Shown here: positions 18,462-28,017 of the stretch, piece after piece
Layout of the letters: every line of letters begins with the position of its first letter
Numbering within the stretch: the stretch's first letter is position 1
NCBI GenBank assembly: GCA_965203865.1
Contig: OZ241916.1
Coordinates: 496,001-560,000 of the forward strand
Length of the DNA stretch: 64,000 bases
Origin: G965200765 sp965203865
GTDB lineage: Bacteria > Pseudomonadota > Gammaproteobacteria > Arenicellales > JAJDZL01
Reading direction: 5' to 3'
Program-made: the position numbers and the translations under genes
The notes under the pieces: generated by a model
Told to the model about the DNA's origin: nothing
The model's database searches: none
What the model saw: only the letters and a program-made list of their open reading frames with translations

Positions 18462-20048
18462 TTGGCGCCCGGCGACAATCTGGTTCCACCGCAAGATCGA
18501 ATTCTGGTCTTGGATTTCGGTTCGCAATACACGCAGCTAATTGCGCGCCGCGTGCGAGAATGCGGTGTTTACAGTGCAATCTATCCTTACGATATTCCAG
18601 TAGATGTAATTGAAGCATTCGCCCCAGCCGGCGTAATTCTTTCAGGCGGACCTTCAACCGTTACGAGCGAATTTGCGGCAAGTGCGCCAATGGAGTTGTT
18701 TGAAATGAAAACACCCGTTCTGGGGATCTGCTACGGCATGCAAACCATGGTTGCCCAGCTTGGCGGAGTAGTAGAAAATGCTTCAACGCACGAGTACGGC
18801 TATACGCAAGTTGAAATTCTGGAAAATTCGCGTCTGCTTGATGGTGTTGCTAGTCGAAACGGTAGCGGTAAAAATGTACTGGGTGTTTGGATGAGCCATG
18901 GAGATCGTGTGATTGAAGTGCCTGAAAACTTCAAATCGATTGCAGCATCCGATAATTCGCCGATTGCGGCAATTGGGGATTTGGAGAGAAGCTATTTTGG
19001 ACTTCAATTTCATCCGGAAGTGACTCACACCGAGCATGGAAGCAGAATTATTGAGAATTTTCTTCACAAAATCTGCGGTTGCAAATCATCCTGGAAGCCG
19101 GACGACTTGATTGCCAGTCAGATTGATTTGATTCGCGAGACAGTTCGCGACGAGCGAGTTGTTCTGGCACTGTCGGGAGGGGTTGACTCCTCCGTTTGCG
19201 CAGCATTGCTGCACCAGGCAATCGGAGATCAGTTGACTTGTATATTTGTAGACAATGGCTTGCTTCGCCTTGACGAGCAAAGTTCTGTCAGAGAAAGCAT
19301 GAAGAGCTGTCTTGGCATTGATATTAAATTTGTTGAAGCGCAAGACCGATTCTTTGCAGAACTGTCAGGCGTGTCGAATCCTGAAGACAAGAGAAAAATT
19401 ATTGGTCGTGTATTTATTGAAATCTTTCAGGAAGAGGCCAGAAAATTGAGGGGGGTAAAGTGGCTTGCACAAGGAACGATTTATCCAGATGTGATTGAAT
19501 CGGCGGCATTTCACACAAATAGCGCCAAAGTGATCAAGTCTCATCACAATGTCGGTGGATTGCCCGAAAAGCTGGACTTGAAGCTTCTGGAGCCGTTGCG
19601 AGACTTGTTCAAGGATGAAGTGAGAAAAATTGGCTTGCAACTGGGATTGCCCAAAGAAGTTGTGTACCGCCATCCTTTTCCCGGACCGGGGCTTGGCGTG
19701 CGGATCCTCGGAGAAGTGAAGCGAGAGTATGCGGACTTGCTGAGGCAGGCGGATGCGATATTTATGGAGGAACTCTGGAAGAATGACTTGTACTATCAGG
19801 CAAGCCAGGCTTTTGTTGTCTTTCTGCCAGTAAAGTCGGTTGGGGTAGTTGGAGACAATCGGGCATACGAGTATGTCGTCAGTTTGCGGGCAGTGCAGAC
19901 GGAAGACTTCATGACGGCGAATTGCCTGCGAATTCCGTATGAAATACTTGAAAATGTTTCCAGCAGAATTGTCAATGAAGTCAAAGGAATCAGTCGGGTG
20001 ACATACGATATTTCCAGCAAGCCGCCAGCTACGATTGAGTGGGAGTGA
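18462..20048 (+). CDS. guaA: GMP synthase (glutamine-hydrolysing)
   Basis: A 528-residue two-domain enzyme. The class I glutaminase part has the nucleophile in GICYGMQTM (Cys about 90) and the HPEVTHTE histidine; the ATP pyrophosphatase part has LSGGVDSSV (about 237-245) and the C-terminal dimerisation domain ends KPPATIEWE. It aminates XMP to GMP. The frame opens at TTG 18462, 7 bases after guaB, with aagg from the guaB stop region as a weak ribosome site. Confidence 0.97.
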   Translation: MAPGDNLVPPQDRILVLDFGSQYTQLIARRVRECGVYSAIYPYDIPVDVIEAFAPAGVILSGGPSTVTSEFAASAPMELFEMKTPVLGICYGMQTMVAQLGGVVENASTHEYGYTQVEILENSRLLDGVASRNGSGKNVLGVWMSHGDRVIEVPENFKSIAASDNSPIAAIGDLERSYFGLQFHPEVTHTEHGSRIIENFLHKICGCKSSWKPDDLIASQIDLIRETVRDERVVLALSGGVDSSVCAALLHQAIGDQLTCIFVDNGLLRLDEQSSVRESMKSCLGIDIKFVEAQDRFFAELSGVSNPEDKRKIIGRVFIEIFQEEARKLRGVKWLAQGTIYPDVIESAAFHTNSAKVIKSHHNVGGLPEKLDLKLLEPLRDLFKDEVRKIGLQLGLPKEVVYRHPFPGPGLGVRILGEVKREYADLLRQADAIFMEELWKNDLYYQASQAFVVFLPVKSVGVVGDNRAYEYVVSLRAVQTEDFMTANCLRIPYEILENVSSRIVNEVKGISRVTYDISSKPPATIEWE

Positions 20049-20055
20049 AGAAAAA

Positions 20056-20250
20056 ATGTACTGTATTCCAGTAGATATGCCTAAAGATATTTGTGATATT
20101 GATGATGAACTCAAAGCGATTTATCACAGCAAAGATACTGTTTGCATTTGGGTTTTTAAAACAAGAGATGAGAGAAACAGGTTTGTTGACGAAACTGCTG
20201 GAATGATGAAATCAGAAAGAGAAGACCATTATCAAAAATATTATGCTTGA
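20056..20250 (+). CDS. Small hypothetical protein downstream of guaA
   Basis: Sixty-four residues from ATG 20056 (a longer frame reaches back into guaA). The sequence is acidic and rich in charged residues, with YCIPVDMPKDICDIDDELKA at the start, and no domain I recognise. A purine-rich gaagaaaaa directly precedes the ATG. Local base composition is more AT-rich than guaA. It may be co-transcribed with guaBA. Real but unknown, or a spurious frame. Confidence 0.45.
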   Translation: MYCIPVDMPKDICDIDDELKAIYHSKDTVCIWVFKTRDERNRFVDETAGMMKSEREDHYQKYYA

Positions 20251-20307
20251 GACTTACAAAGTTGAAAAAAGATTCAATAAAAACAATGATATAAACTATC
20301 ATTACTA

Positions 20308-21087
20308 TTGAGTGAGAATAGAATAGTTCGACTATATTTGATTAATCCAGGCGCTGCGGTTGATTTCATGGTTCATAGATTTTTAGGTGAGGAGGTGATT
20401 GATTGGGAAATGCCCCCTGTTCCTGACGACCTGTTACTTAAGGGAAAGCATGTTTCTCTTGCGCCGCTTTCCGCAGAGCGGCATACAAAAGAACTGTTTG
20501 AATCATTCAGGCAAGACAAGGAAGACAGAATTTGGGACTATTTGCCGTACGGCCCTTTTGAAGAGTTGCATCAATTGGAAAATTGGGTTCGATTGAATGA
20601 AGCGTTGCCTGATCCGTATTTTTTGGCAATTGAAAAATTGGATATTGGCACTGTGTGCGGCGTGGCTAGCTATTTGCGAATCAAGCCCAAAGACGGTTCG
20701 ATTGAAGTAGGGCATATCAACTTTTCCCCATTGCTCCAGAAATCAATTGCTGCGACAGAAGCAATGTATTTGATGATGAAGTGGGTGTTTGATAGCGGCT
20801 ACAGACGATATGAATGGAAATGCAATGCGTTGAATGCCGGCTCTCGAAAAGCTGCGCAAAGGCTTGGATTCTCCTATGAAGGAATTTTCCGGCAAGCCAC
20901 CATTAGCAAGGGAAGAAACAGAGACACAGCATGGTTTGCCATCATAGACAAGGAATGGGGAAGATTGAATTCCTGTTTTAATACCTACTTGAATCCGGGA
21001 AACTTCAAGGAAGATGGAACACAGGAAATTTCGCTGAGCAACTTGACCCGGGAAGTTCTGGTTGCAACCGATCCAATGTTTGAATAG
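20308..21087 (+). CDS. GNAT-family N-acetyltransferase (RimJ/RimL-like)
   Basis: Up to 259 residues from a TTG at 20308; the conserved part begins near PVPDDLLLKGKHVSL, so a shorter protein from an internal start (for example the ATG at 20368) is possible. WDYLPYGPF, IEVGHINFSP, the acetyl-CoA region YRRYEWKCNALNAGSRKAAQRLGF and GRNRDTAWF form a recognisable subfamily of GNAT enzymes. The substrate is unknown. It sits between the guaA operon and tadA. Confidence 0.85.
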   Translation: MSENRIVRLYLINPGAAVDFMVHRFLGEEVIDWEMPPVPDDLLLKGKHVSLAPLSAERHTKELFESFRQDKEDRIWDYLPYGPFEELHQLENWVRLNEALPDPYFLAIEKLDIGTVCGVASYLRIKPKDGSIEVGHINFSPLLQKSIAATEAMYLMMKWVFDSGYRRYEWKCNALNAGSRKAAQRLGFSYEGIFRQATISKGRNRDTAWFAIIDKEWGRLNSCFNTYLNPGNFKEDGTQEISLSNLTREVLVATDPMFE

Positions 21088-21146
21088 CACTTGCCAGCGG
21101 GACTTTTGTGTTGCAAATCACAGGCAAGACCAACGGGTAATTCATC

Positions 21147-21665
21147 ATGTCGGATGTAAATTCAGAAACCGAAGTTGGCACTTGGAATGGGGATACGACC
21201 AAGTTTGCGGAAATTCCACAGCACATTTACTGGATGCGCAGGGCACTAGCTCTTGCACAAGAAGCTTTGGTGGCAAACGAAGTTCCAGTTGGCGCTCTTG
21301 TTGTTAGAAAAGGAGCAGTTGTCGGCGAAGGGTTCAATCGCACTATTAGTGTTTGCGACCCAAGTGCACACGCGGAAATAATAGCTCTTCGCAACGCATC
21401 TGCAAAATTGAAAAATCACAGAATTACCGATGCGACGTTGTATGTAACTCTTGAGCCCTGTGCAATGTGTGCCGGAGCAATCGTCCAGGCCAGAATATCA
21501 AGTGTTGTGTTTGGCACTCCAGATCCAAAATCGGGTGCTAGCGGTTCTGTAATGAATGTTTTGCAAAACGAACACTTGAATCACCGGTGCGAAGTAACAG
21601 GCGGCGTATTGCAAAACGAGTGTGCGGCGATACTCAGAAAATTTTTCCAGTCAAAAAGAATTTGA
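21147..21665 (+). CDS. tadA: tRNA-specific adenosine deaminase
   Basis: A 172-residue zinc deaminase making inosine at position 34 of tRNA-Arg(ACG). The zinc and proton-shuttle residues are His75 and Glu77 in HAEIIAL and Cys105 and Cys108 in PCAMCAGAI. About 25 residues precede the usual start of the family at HIYWMRRAL, so the ATG at 21147 gives a slightly long N-terminus. It lies 150 bases before the tRNA-Ser gene. Confidence 0.95.
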   Translation: MSDVNSETEVGTWNGDTTKFAEIPQHIYWMRRALALAQEALVANEVPVGALVVRKGAVVGEGFNRTISVCDPSAHAEIIALRNASAKLKNHRITDATLYVTLEPCAMCAGAIVQARISSVVFGTPDPKSGASGSVMNVLQNEHLNHRCEVTGGVLQNECAAILRKFFQSKRI

Positions 21666-21814
21666 TCGCGGAGACTTTCTGCATATTGTCGCACTTGTGC
21701 TGCTTGCGACTTCCTTCGTTATTGGATTCATACAGAATTTCTTCGCAACTTTTGCGGTGTGAGCTAGCTCGGTTACATGTAATGTGTAGAAAATAAAGTA
21801 AAATGCAGGCTTGT

Positions 21815-21911
<97 letters not shown>

Positions 21912-22031
21912 CCTGTAATTTGACTTATCGATCCTGAAAAAACAGTTTTTAGATTGATCAATGAATTGAATTTATTGACGAAAACCAGTTATTGAAAAAA
22001 TTTAGATTCCGACAATCTTTGACATCCGCAA

Positions 22032-23987
22032 TTAACCGAATTTATCTATGGCATCCAGCAAATTCTCTATTCTAGTTCTTCTCTTTGATTGATCAAGGTA
22101 ATTTTTATAGCTAACCTCCGCATCTTTGATCAATTCTTGATAAGTTAAAACACGGATATTTTCGATTTCTAACATCCGCTTGTCTTTTTCCTCCCTATCC
22201 GGGTTGTCCCAGCCTTTCAATTTCCTCCCTACTAGGCAAACTACTTCAATAGGACCTTCTTCGTTATTTACTCCAATCTGTTTTTCTAATGCATCTATAT
22301 ATTTTTGAATTTGACTCAGTAATTGAATTTTACTTAGAGACTTGCTCTTTCTTTTCAGCTCAATAATCATGTGTTTTCCAGATGATTTTTTATAACGAAT
22401 ATCGATTCTTGCCTTCTTTTCCTTGCTTGTTAGTTTATCTGATATAGAATCAAATTCCTTTTTCACACTACTCTCTAAGGTTGGTGTTTCAGTAGCTCTG
22501 TCCCATGAGGGGTCAAGTAGCCAAAGATGATTATATATGTGTTCTTGAATAACTTTTTCCAACGCGTCTTTTGCAACCAGAGTGCTTAATTTATGTATAA
22601 CCTCAAGTCTTCCTTTTGTTATTTGGTAGTACCACGATGCTTCAATGTCATCTAGCTCGGAAAACAGTTTTACCGCGACCCCAAGATTTTCAATATCAAT
22701 ATTTTCTAGCTGAGATAATTTTTCTTTGTGGTGAAGGTGTTCAAATGCCAATACACCGTGTTTGTAAAGTGTTTTCCGATGTTCTTCATCTATCGCGATA
22801 GTATTAATTTGACCAAATAGTTTATTTGCAACTACCTTGGCATCACCGGTCTGTTCTTCTAGCCATTCCTCAATCTCTGGAATTTCCTTCGCTTTTTCTA
22901 CTCCCTCATCTTGTTTGTAGCGTTTGCGTTCTTTGCTTAGGAATCTCAGTTCCTTTTTTATAAACTTAAAAAGTTCGATAAATCGCGGGTCGCTCCTCAC
23001 AAAATCTTGTCGACTAGATGTTGAAATGTCATCTTTGTCAGTAAGGTCAAGAAATTCAGCATCAATTTCGCCAATTAAGTATTTAGTGTAGAGCCCGCCT
23101 TCACCAAATGACTCCAGAAGATTTTCCAGTGCGACTTTCCCGCGCATTAGAATTGTCAGCCGATTAATGTTTTCATTGTTTTCCCGCAGTGAACTCGACT
23201 CTTTGGCTAAACCAATCCAACCTTTAACCTTGTAGCTAGGGGCACTATCAATTTCACAGGAGCGCTTTACCAAATAGCCTTGTTTCAAGTGTTGCAAATT
23301 TGACTTGTCAAAGTCTCCGTATATAAGCGCATACTCAAGCTTGTGGAAATAGTCCCTATCTTTAAAACTGACCAGCTGGCCATTCATCGAGACAGAAAAT
23401 TCATCTGACCAGATATTGAATCTGCGGGCAACACGTTTTTTCAAATTGTTGTCAAGCGATGAGTAAACTCGCTTTTTCAATTTTGACAATACAACTATCG
23501 TTCCAGAACTTTTTATTTCAAGCTCGGGGTCAATATTGTCAATTTTCGGGGGATAGTGTCGGGACCCCTGCTCAATATCTTCTTGAATTTTGTCGTAATT
23601 CAGGTGTAAGCCTGTGGTAATTCCGTTCTTTCTTGAGTAAATTTCAACATCTTCGGCAATTGAAAATATTGACAACTTGCCTATGCCTTTCCTTCCCATT
23701 ACTTTGCGACCACTAGGCGTTTTATCGAATGGTGCTGATTGCCTACGTTGATACCCGACTGAAAGGAATTTCTCTCGCAGGTCACCTTCATCCATTCCGC
23801 AGCCATCATCTTTTATATAGATGATTTTTTCATCATTTTCAGTTTCAATGTCAAGATTCACTTGCTTGGCATCAGCATCCCATGCATTAGCTATTAATTC
23901 AGACAAGACTGCCGGCACATTGCTATACAGATTCATCCCCAAGTGATTGAGTGTGGCAAGGTCAATCTTGAGTTCAAGCCGTTCCAT
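22032..23987 (-). CDS. GHKL (MutL/MORC-like) ATPase with a PD-(D/E)XK-like C-terminus
   Basis: A 651-residue protein. The N-terminus is a GHKL ATPase: ELIANAWDADA with Asn34 (N box), DDGCGMDEGDL (60-70, G1 box) and GRKGIGK (98-104, G2 box). The C-terminus holds Asp529 in ARIDIRY and, 14 residues on, Glu543 and Lys545 in IIELKRK, the spacing expected for a PD-(D/E)XK nuclease core. It overlaps the methyltransferase gene by 14 bases and lies downstream of it, so the two are translationally coupled. MutL/MORC-like ATPases are known in prokaryotic restriction-modification systems, and this pair fits that group. I infer that it is the restriction subunit. Confidence 0.8.
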   Translation of the reverse strand: MERLELKIDLATLNHLGMNLYSNVPAVLSELIANAWDADAKQVNLDIETENDEKIIYIKDDGCGMDEGDLREKFLSVGYQRRQSAPFDKTPSGRKVMGRKGIGKLSIFSIAEDVEIYSRKNGITTGLHLNYDKIQEDIEQGSRHYPPKIDNIDPELEIKSSGTIVVLSKLKKRVYSSLDNNLKKRVARRFNIWSDEFSVSMNGQLVSFKDRDYFHKLEYALIYGDFDKSNLQHLKQGYLVKRSCEIDSAPSYKVKGWIGLAKESSSLRENNENINRLTILMRGKVALENLLESFGEGGLYTKYLIGEIDAEFLDLTDKDDISTSSRQDFVRSDPRFIELFKFIKKELRFLSKERKRYKQDEGVEKAKEIPEIEEWLEEQTGDAKVVANKLFGQINTIAIDEEHRKTLYKHGVLAFEHLHHKEKLSQLENIDIENLGVAVKLFSELDDIEASWYYQITKGRLEVIHKLSTLVAKDALEKVIQEHIYNHLWLLDPSWDRATETPTLESSVKKEFDSISDKLTSKEKKARIDIRYKKSSGKHMIIELKRKSKSLSKIQLLSQIQKYIDALEKQIGVNNEEGPIEVVCLVGRKLKGWDNPDREEKDKRMLEIENIRVLTYQELIKDAEVSYKNYLDQSKRRTRIENLLDAIDKFG

Positions 23988-25044
23988 TTACTTGCCTCAG
24001 GTGATTCACTATTGCGATGCCAATCGCCTTGCCTAGTAGTGGCGGGACAGCGTTGCCAATTTGTCTTGCAATTGAGGTCAATGCAGGTTTTTTTCCTGCT
24101 TGAAAGAATTCATAGTCTTCAGGGAAAGTTTGCAGAATCGCACCTTCCCTTAAACTTAAAGCACGGTTTTGTTCAGGATGACCAAACCTCCCGGTTCCAT
24201 ATCGAATGAACTGAGTTGTAAGCGTAGGAGCGGGTTTGTTCCAGTCCATCCTCCCGTACACGCTTCCATAGGAACTTCCAGAGCTTCTTTTATAGCAATT
24301 AGGAAGAAGTTTTTTCGGCCAATCACTCCAAGTGCCACCGGGTATAGAAGCGCGGATGCGTTGCAAATTGATTGAAGACAACGCAGAACACGTATGCAGC
24401 AAATCTGATTTGCTTGATTTGCCGTGGGATAATTTTTCTAAATGACCTATGGCAGATTTAACTGTTACAACACTTGAATCCAAGGGTTGCGGCAAATTAA
24501 TTTCCCCTAGTAGTGAGGCCATTAAAACCAATCGCCGACGTCTTTGCGGTATGCCGAAATTCTGGCAAGAAACAATATCTGCAGAAACCTTATAGCCCAA
24601 TTTTTCCAATTCACGTTTGAAATCCAAGTAGACAGTTTGATTTTTCAGTGCCGGTACATTTTCCATGGATACTATTTCTGGCTTGCCTTCGCGAATCAAC
24701 CTAAGAAATTCTGAAATTAGTCCCCATCTTGAATCTTGCTCCGCTTTTTTGATTTTGGTTGCGTGAGTGGAAAAAGGCTGACATGGCGCACAACCAACCA
24801 AGATTCGAGTGCGGGAATCTTCCAAAAAAACTGAGATATCGGAAAATTGGATATTTTTGATATCAGACGCTATAAACTCGGCCTTGCAGTTTTTTTCATA
24901 TGCAAATTTACAGGATTCATCAACATCCAGCCCGCCAGTCACATTGACACCGGCTCTCTGCAATCCGTATGTGAGACCACCTACGCTGCAAAACAAATCA
25001 AACGCTTTTACCTGGCGACTTGAAATTCTTGATAGGTCACTCAT
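23974..25044 (-). CDS. DNA (cytosine-5-)-methyltransferase
   Basis: A 356-residue C5 methyltransferase. Motif I is FDLFCSVGGLTYGL (15-28), motif IV APCQPFS with catalytic Cys88, motif VI MENVP (Glu128), motif VIII QRRRRLVLMAS, and motif X RQIGNAVPPLLGKAIG near the C-terminus. All conserved motifs are in the standard order, so it should be active. It is the first gene of a two-gene operon with the GHKL ATPase-nuclease and presumably protects the host against it. The recognition sequence cannot be read from the protein. Confidence 0.95.
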   Translation of the reverse strand: MSDLSRISSRQVKAFDLFCSVGGLTYGLQRAGVNVTGGLDVDESCKFAYEKNCKAEFIASDIKNIQFSDISVFLEDSRTRILVGCAPCQPFSTHATKIKKAEQDSRWGLISEFLRLIREGKPEIVSMENVPALKNQTVYLDFKRELEKLGYKVSADIVSCQNFGIPQRRRRLVLMASLLGEINLPQPLDSSVVTVKSAIGHLEKLSHGKSSKSDLLHTCSALSSINLQRIRASIPGGTWSDWPKKLLPNCYKRSSGSSYGSVYGRMDWNKPAPTLTTQFIRYGTGRFGHPEQNRALSLREGAILQTFPEDYEFFQAGKKPALTSIARQIGNAVPPLLGKAIGIAIVNHLRQVNGTA

Positions 25045-25238
25045 GACTTTAGACCATTTTTCAATTTGGCGTTTAAAACTAAGCTAATCCGGGATGAAAT
25101 TACATTCTCACTAGTGAAATTCTAGTGAATTGCACGGGATGAATTGTTGATTTTCGAATTTTCGAGCTCAAGTCAATATACTGGTCAACCTGAAATTCTG
25201 ATTTTATTATACCTAATTGTTATCGCGCAGTGTAACAG

Positions 25239-25991
25239 TCAGAGTACAGCAAACCACAAGGTAATCACCTCGACGACTTCAACTGTGCAAGCCGCAGTAT
25301 TTCCTGAAACACCGCTGTCTTTATCCGCCAGATGCTTTTGTGCAAAGTAAACAACCCCTGCGCAAATAGCGATTGCAGGAATAATCCAACTCCCTCCAAT
25401 GAGTATGCACAGCAGGCAGGACAAACCTATTACAGCGTAAACATACCTCAAATCAATATCTACTGCTTCCAGGTCGCCATAATTGTAGGGTTCTGAATAG
25501 GCGGGAGAGATGATTAGCCACATGGCGGCAGCACGTCCCAAAACACAGGCGACAACAAGAGCACCAATATAGTTATCTTGAATCGCGACACTTAGGGCGG
25601 AAAATTTCGCAAGCAGAATGATGAGAATAGTGGTTGTGATAAATACAGTGTTCGAAGAATGGGAATTTGTACTGCTTCCTTCCGTGTCCATTGACTGTGA
25701 GAGCAACGAAAATGTTTTCACCATGCCGTCATAGTGCATGGAGCCAGAGATCCAAACCCATGCTACCAGAATAATGATTGCAGTCATGCCAGTGTTTCCG
25801 GGTATGAATGCCTGAAGAATTACAAGAGCCAAGCCAATGGTCAGACCAACAGCAGTGTGCCAAAGAAGCGATCTGTTTATTTCGTCGGATTCAACATTAG
25901 CCGGCTTCCAGGCCGGAAGTCTTGTGAGTGCTGACAGAGCAAATCGAAACTCGCGCCAACGGGAATGGAGTTTTTCTTCCTTCGGGTTCAT
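25239..25991 (-). CDS. CobS-like membrane protein (adenosylcobinamide-GDP ribazoletransferase homologue) with altered motifs
   Basis: A 250-residue protein with about six membrane segments. FALSALTRLPAW at the start, the AVGLTIGLAL segment and VLGRAAAMWLI follow the CobS pattern. However, the acidic motif usually written HLDGLAD is MHYDGMVKT here, keeping the first Asp but losing the later one, and the C-terminal GxTGD is GVSGN. CobS condenses adenosylcobinamide-GDP with alpha-ribazole in the last steps of cobalamin assembly. No other cob gene is nearby. It may be a CobS with changed or lost activity; I did not assign the gene symbol. Confidence 0.6.
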   Translation of the reverse strand: MNPKEEKLHSRWREFRFALSALTRLPAWKPANVESDEINRSLLWHTAVGLTIGLALVILQAFIPGNTGMTAIIILVAWVWISGSMHYDGMVKTFSLLSQSMDTEGSSTNSHSSNTVFITTTILIILLAKFSALSVAIQDNYIGALVVACVLGRAAAMWLIISPAYSEPYNYGDLEAVDIDLRYVYAVIGLSCLLCILIGGSWIIPAIAICAGVVYFAQKHLADKDSGVSGNTAACTVEVVEVITLWFAVL

Positions 25992-26032
25992 TTCAGTGAA
26001 ATCTCAGTGTAGAGCATGTTGATACCGTACTT

Positions 26033-26123
26033 TGGCGGAGAGGGAGGGATTTGAACCCTCGGTACGCTATTCACGCACACACGCTTTCCAGGCGTGCACC
26101 TTAAGCCACTCGGTCACCTCTCC
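26033..26123 (-). tRNA. tRNA-Ser (anticodon GGA)
   Basis: A 91-base class II tRNA read on the minus strand. The acceptor stem GGAGAGG/CCTCTCC, the anticodon loop CTGGAAA with anticodon GGA, a long variable arm and GTTCAAATC T-loop are visible, with encoded CCA. It shares its acceptor stem with the tRNA-Ser(CGA) at 21.8 kb. Confidence 0.96.
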
Positions 26124-26275
26124 GGATCTGTCTCGTTGTGAACGGCTCAGTTTGGAATTTATATTCTAACAATTTCCCTTTAACTTATTGGCGCAGATTG
26201 CTATTTGGTTTTCCAATTTTGATGCTGGCGAGTCGATCGGATAGTATTTAAAATTGTGTCGGGTTTTCACAGAAG

Positions 26276-26352
26276 TGGTCGGGGTGAGTGGATTTGAACC
26301 ACCGGCCCCTGCCTCCCGAAGGCAGTGCTCTGCCAGGCTGAGCTACACCCCG
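26276..26352 (-). tRNA. tRNA-Pro (anticodon CGG)
   Basis: A 77-base tRNA on the minus strand. The acceptor stem CGGGGTG pairs with CACCCCG, followed by A and CCA. The anticodon stem CTGCC/GGCAG encloses TTCGGGA, anticodon CGG. It lies between tRNA-Ser(GGA) and ispB. Confidence 0.96.
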
Positions 26353-26358
26353 AAAAAT

Positions 26359-27333
26359 TCAAAAATCACGCTCGCTGGCGAACTTGGCCAAGTCAATCAG
26401 CGCATCTCGATAAATTGAGCTCGGAAGAAACTGAATGTGCTCAATCGCACGGTTCCTATATCTACGAGCTGCTTCAATAGTATATTCCAGTGCGCCTGAA
26501 GACTCAACTATTGAGCAGACTGCATCAATTGCTTCCGGTCCTGGATTCGCCAGCACTGAGCGAATTCTGTCCTGTTGCTCCGACGCACTCTTTTTGAATG
26601 CGCATATCAAGGGCAGTGTTACTTTTCCTTCCGCCAGGTCATCCCCTACTTTTTTGCCGATGCTTTTCGACTCGCCAGCGTAGTCAAGATAGTCATCAAG
26701 CAGTTGAAACGCGATTCCAATATTCTGGCCGTAGTTTCCCATGTCCTGTTGAATGTCCGTACTCTGCTTTGAAATAACTGCGCCAAGTTTGGCGGCTGCT
26801 TCAAACAACGAAGCAGTTTTTCTTTCAATCGTATCAAAGTAGGAATATTCGTCGATTTCACGCGACTGCAAGTTGATCAACTGAAGAACCTCGCCTTCCG
26901 AAATTCTGCGGGTTGTATGAGAAAGTATCTCGAACACTAGCGGCTCGTTGACATCAACCATCATTTCAAATGACCGCGAATAGAGAAAGTCGCCGACTAG
27001 CACGCTGGCAGAATTTCCCCAGACTTCATTGGCACTGGATTGTCCGCGGCGCATGGTGGATTGGTCAACCACATCGTCGTGAAGCAAAGTGGCGGCGTGG
27101 ATATACTCCAGAATCGCTGCGAGCAGAATATGCTTGTTTCCGGTATACCCGAATAGCTTGGCACTGAGTATCAGAGTTACCGGACGCAGTTTTTTGCCGC
27201 CATGTCCGATAATATGCTCGCCGATCGTCCTGATCAGTTCAATGTCGGAGTCAAATCCACTCAGAATGCACTCTTCCAGTTCAAGCAGTTCATTTTGAAC
27301 TACTGAGGTGATGTCGGTGAGGGAAGTGGACAC
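26359..27333 (-). CDS. ispB: Octaprenyl (polyprenyl) diphosphate synthase
   Basis: A 324-residue trans-prenyltransferase making the side chain of ubiquinone. The first aspartate-rich motif is LLHDDVVD (Asp86, Asp87, Asp90) and the second QLLDDYLDYAG (about 212-222). GGKKLRP binds diphosphate. The chain length (octaprenyl versus other) is inferred from the proteobacterial context, not proven. It ends 6 bases before the tRNA-Pro gene. Confidence 0.93.
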   Translation of the reverse strand: MSTSLTDITSVVQNELLELEECILSGFDSDIELIRTIGEHIIGHGGKKLRPVTLILSAKLFGYTGNKHILLAAILEYIHAATLLHDDVVDQSTMRRGQSSANEVWGNSASVLVGDFLYSRSFEMMVDVNEPLVFEILSHTTRRISEGEVLQLINLQSREIDEYSYFDTIERKTASLFEAAAKLGAVISKQSTDIQQDMGNYGQNIGIAFQLLDDYLDYAGESKSIGKKVGDDLAEGKVTLPLICAFKKSASEQQDRIRSVLANPGPEAIDAVCSIVESSGALEYTIEAARRYRNRAIEHIQFLPSSIYRDALIDLAKFASERDF

Positions 27334-27388
27334 GGTAAGTTGCCAGGCTATGGCAGTCGAAAAGTTTCGCGGTTTCGATTTTCAAGTT

Positions 27389-27985
27389 CTAGGCCGGAAT
27401 ACGCCGTTGCAATGCTTCCGCCAAAGTTCCTTTGTCCAGGTATTCCAGCTCGCTACCCAACGGCATGCCTCGTGCCAGACGGGTTGTTGTGCTTTCATAC
27501 TGGCTTAGCAGGTTTGTCAAGTAGTCAGCGGTTGCATCGCCTTCAACCGTGCTGTTGGTTGCCAGGATAATTTCGCTGGGTTGCTGCCTGGCTACATATT
27601 CCAGTAGCTGGTCGACTGCCAATTCATCCGGGCCGATACCGTCAAGAGGCGATATTCTTCCCATCAGCACAAAGTAGATTCCGTTGTATGCTCCGGATTC
27701 TTCAAATGTGGTTAAATCTGCAGGTTTTTCAACAACACAAAGAAGCGAGCGGTCTCTCTTGTGCGATGAGCAAATGCTGCAAATCGATGTTTCGCTGAAA
27801 TTGTTGCATTGCTGGCAATGCTGAATATTGTCAGCTGCGAACTTGAGGGTTGATGCGATTTGCAATGCACCTTCCCGGTCGCGGGCCAATAGTTGAAATA
27901 CGTACCGCTGAGCCGTTTTGGGTCCCACCCCGGGCAAACGGCGAAATGCTCTCATCAGGTCATCGATGGCCCTGGAGACTGTCAT
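27389..27985 (-). CDS. recR: Recombination mediator RecR
   Basis: A 198-residue RecR, which with RecO and RecF loads RecA at gaps. The helix-hairpin-helix LPGVGPKTAQRYVFQLL, the four-cysteine zinc finger CQQCNNFS..ICSIC and the Toprim acidic region are visible. The gene lies downstream of ybaB in the conserved dnaX-ybaB-recR order. Confidence 0.97.
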   Translation of the reverse strand: MTVSRAIDDLMRAFRRLPGVGPKTAQRYVFQLLARDREGALQIASTLKFAADNIQHCQQCNNFSETSICSICSSHKRDRSLLCVVEKPADLTTFEESGAYNGIYFVLMGRISPLDGIGPDELAVDQLLEYVARQQPSEIILATNSTVEGDATADYLTNLLSQYESTTTRLARGMPLGSELEYLDKGTLAEALQRRIPA

Positions 27986-28017
27986 GTAATAGTTCGAAAT
28001 TTAAAGCTTGGCAAATA

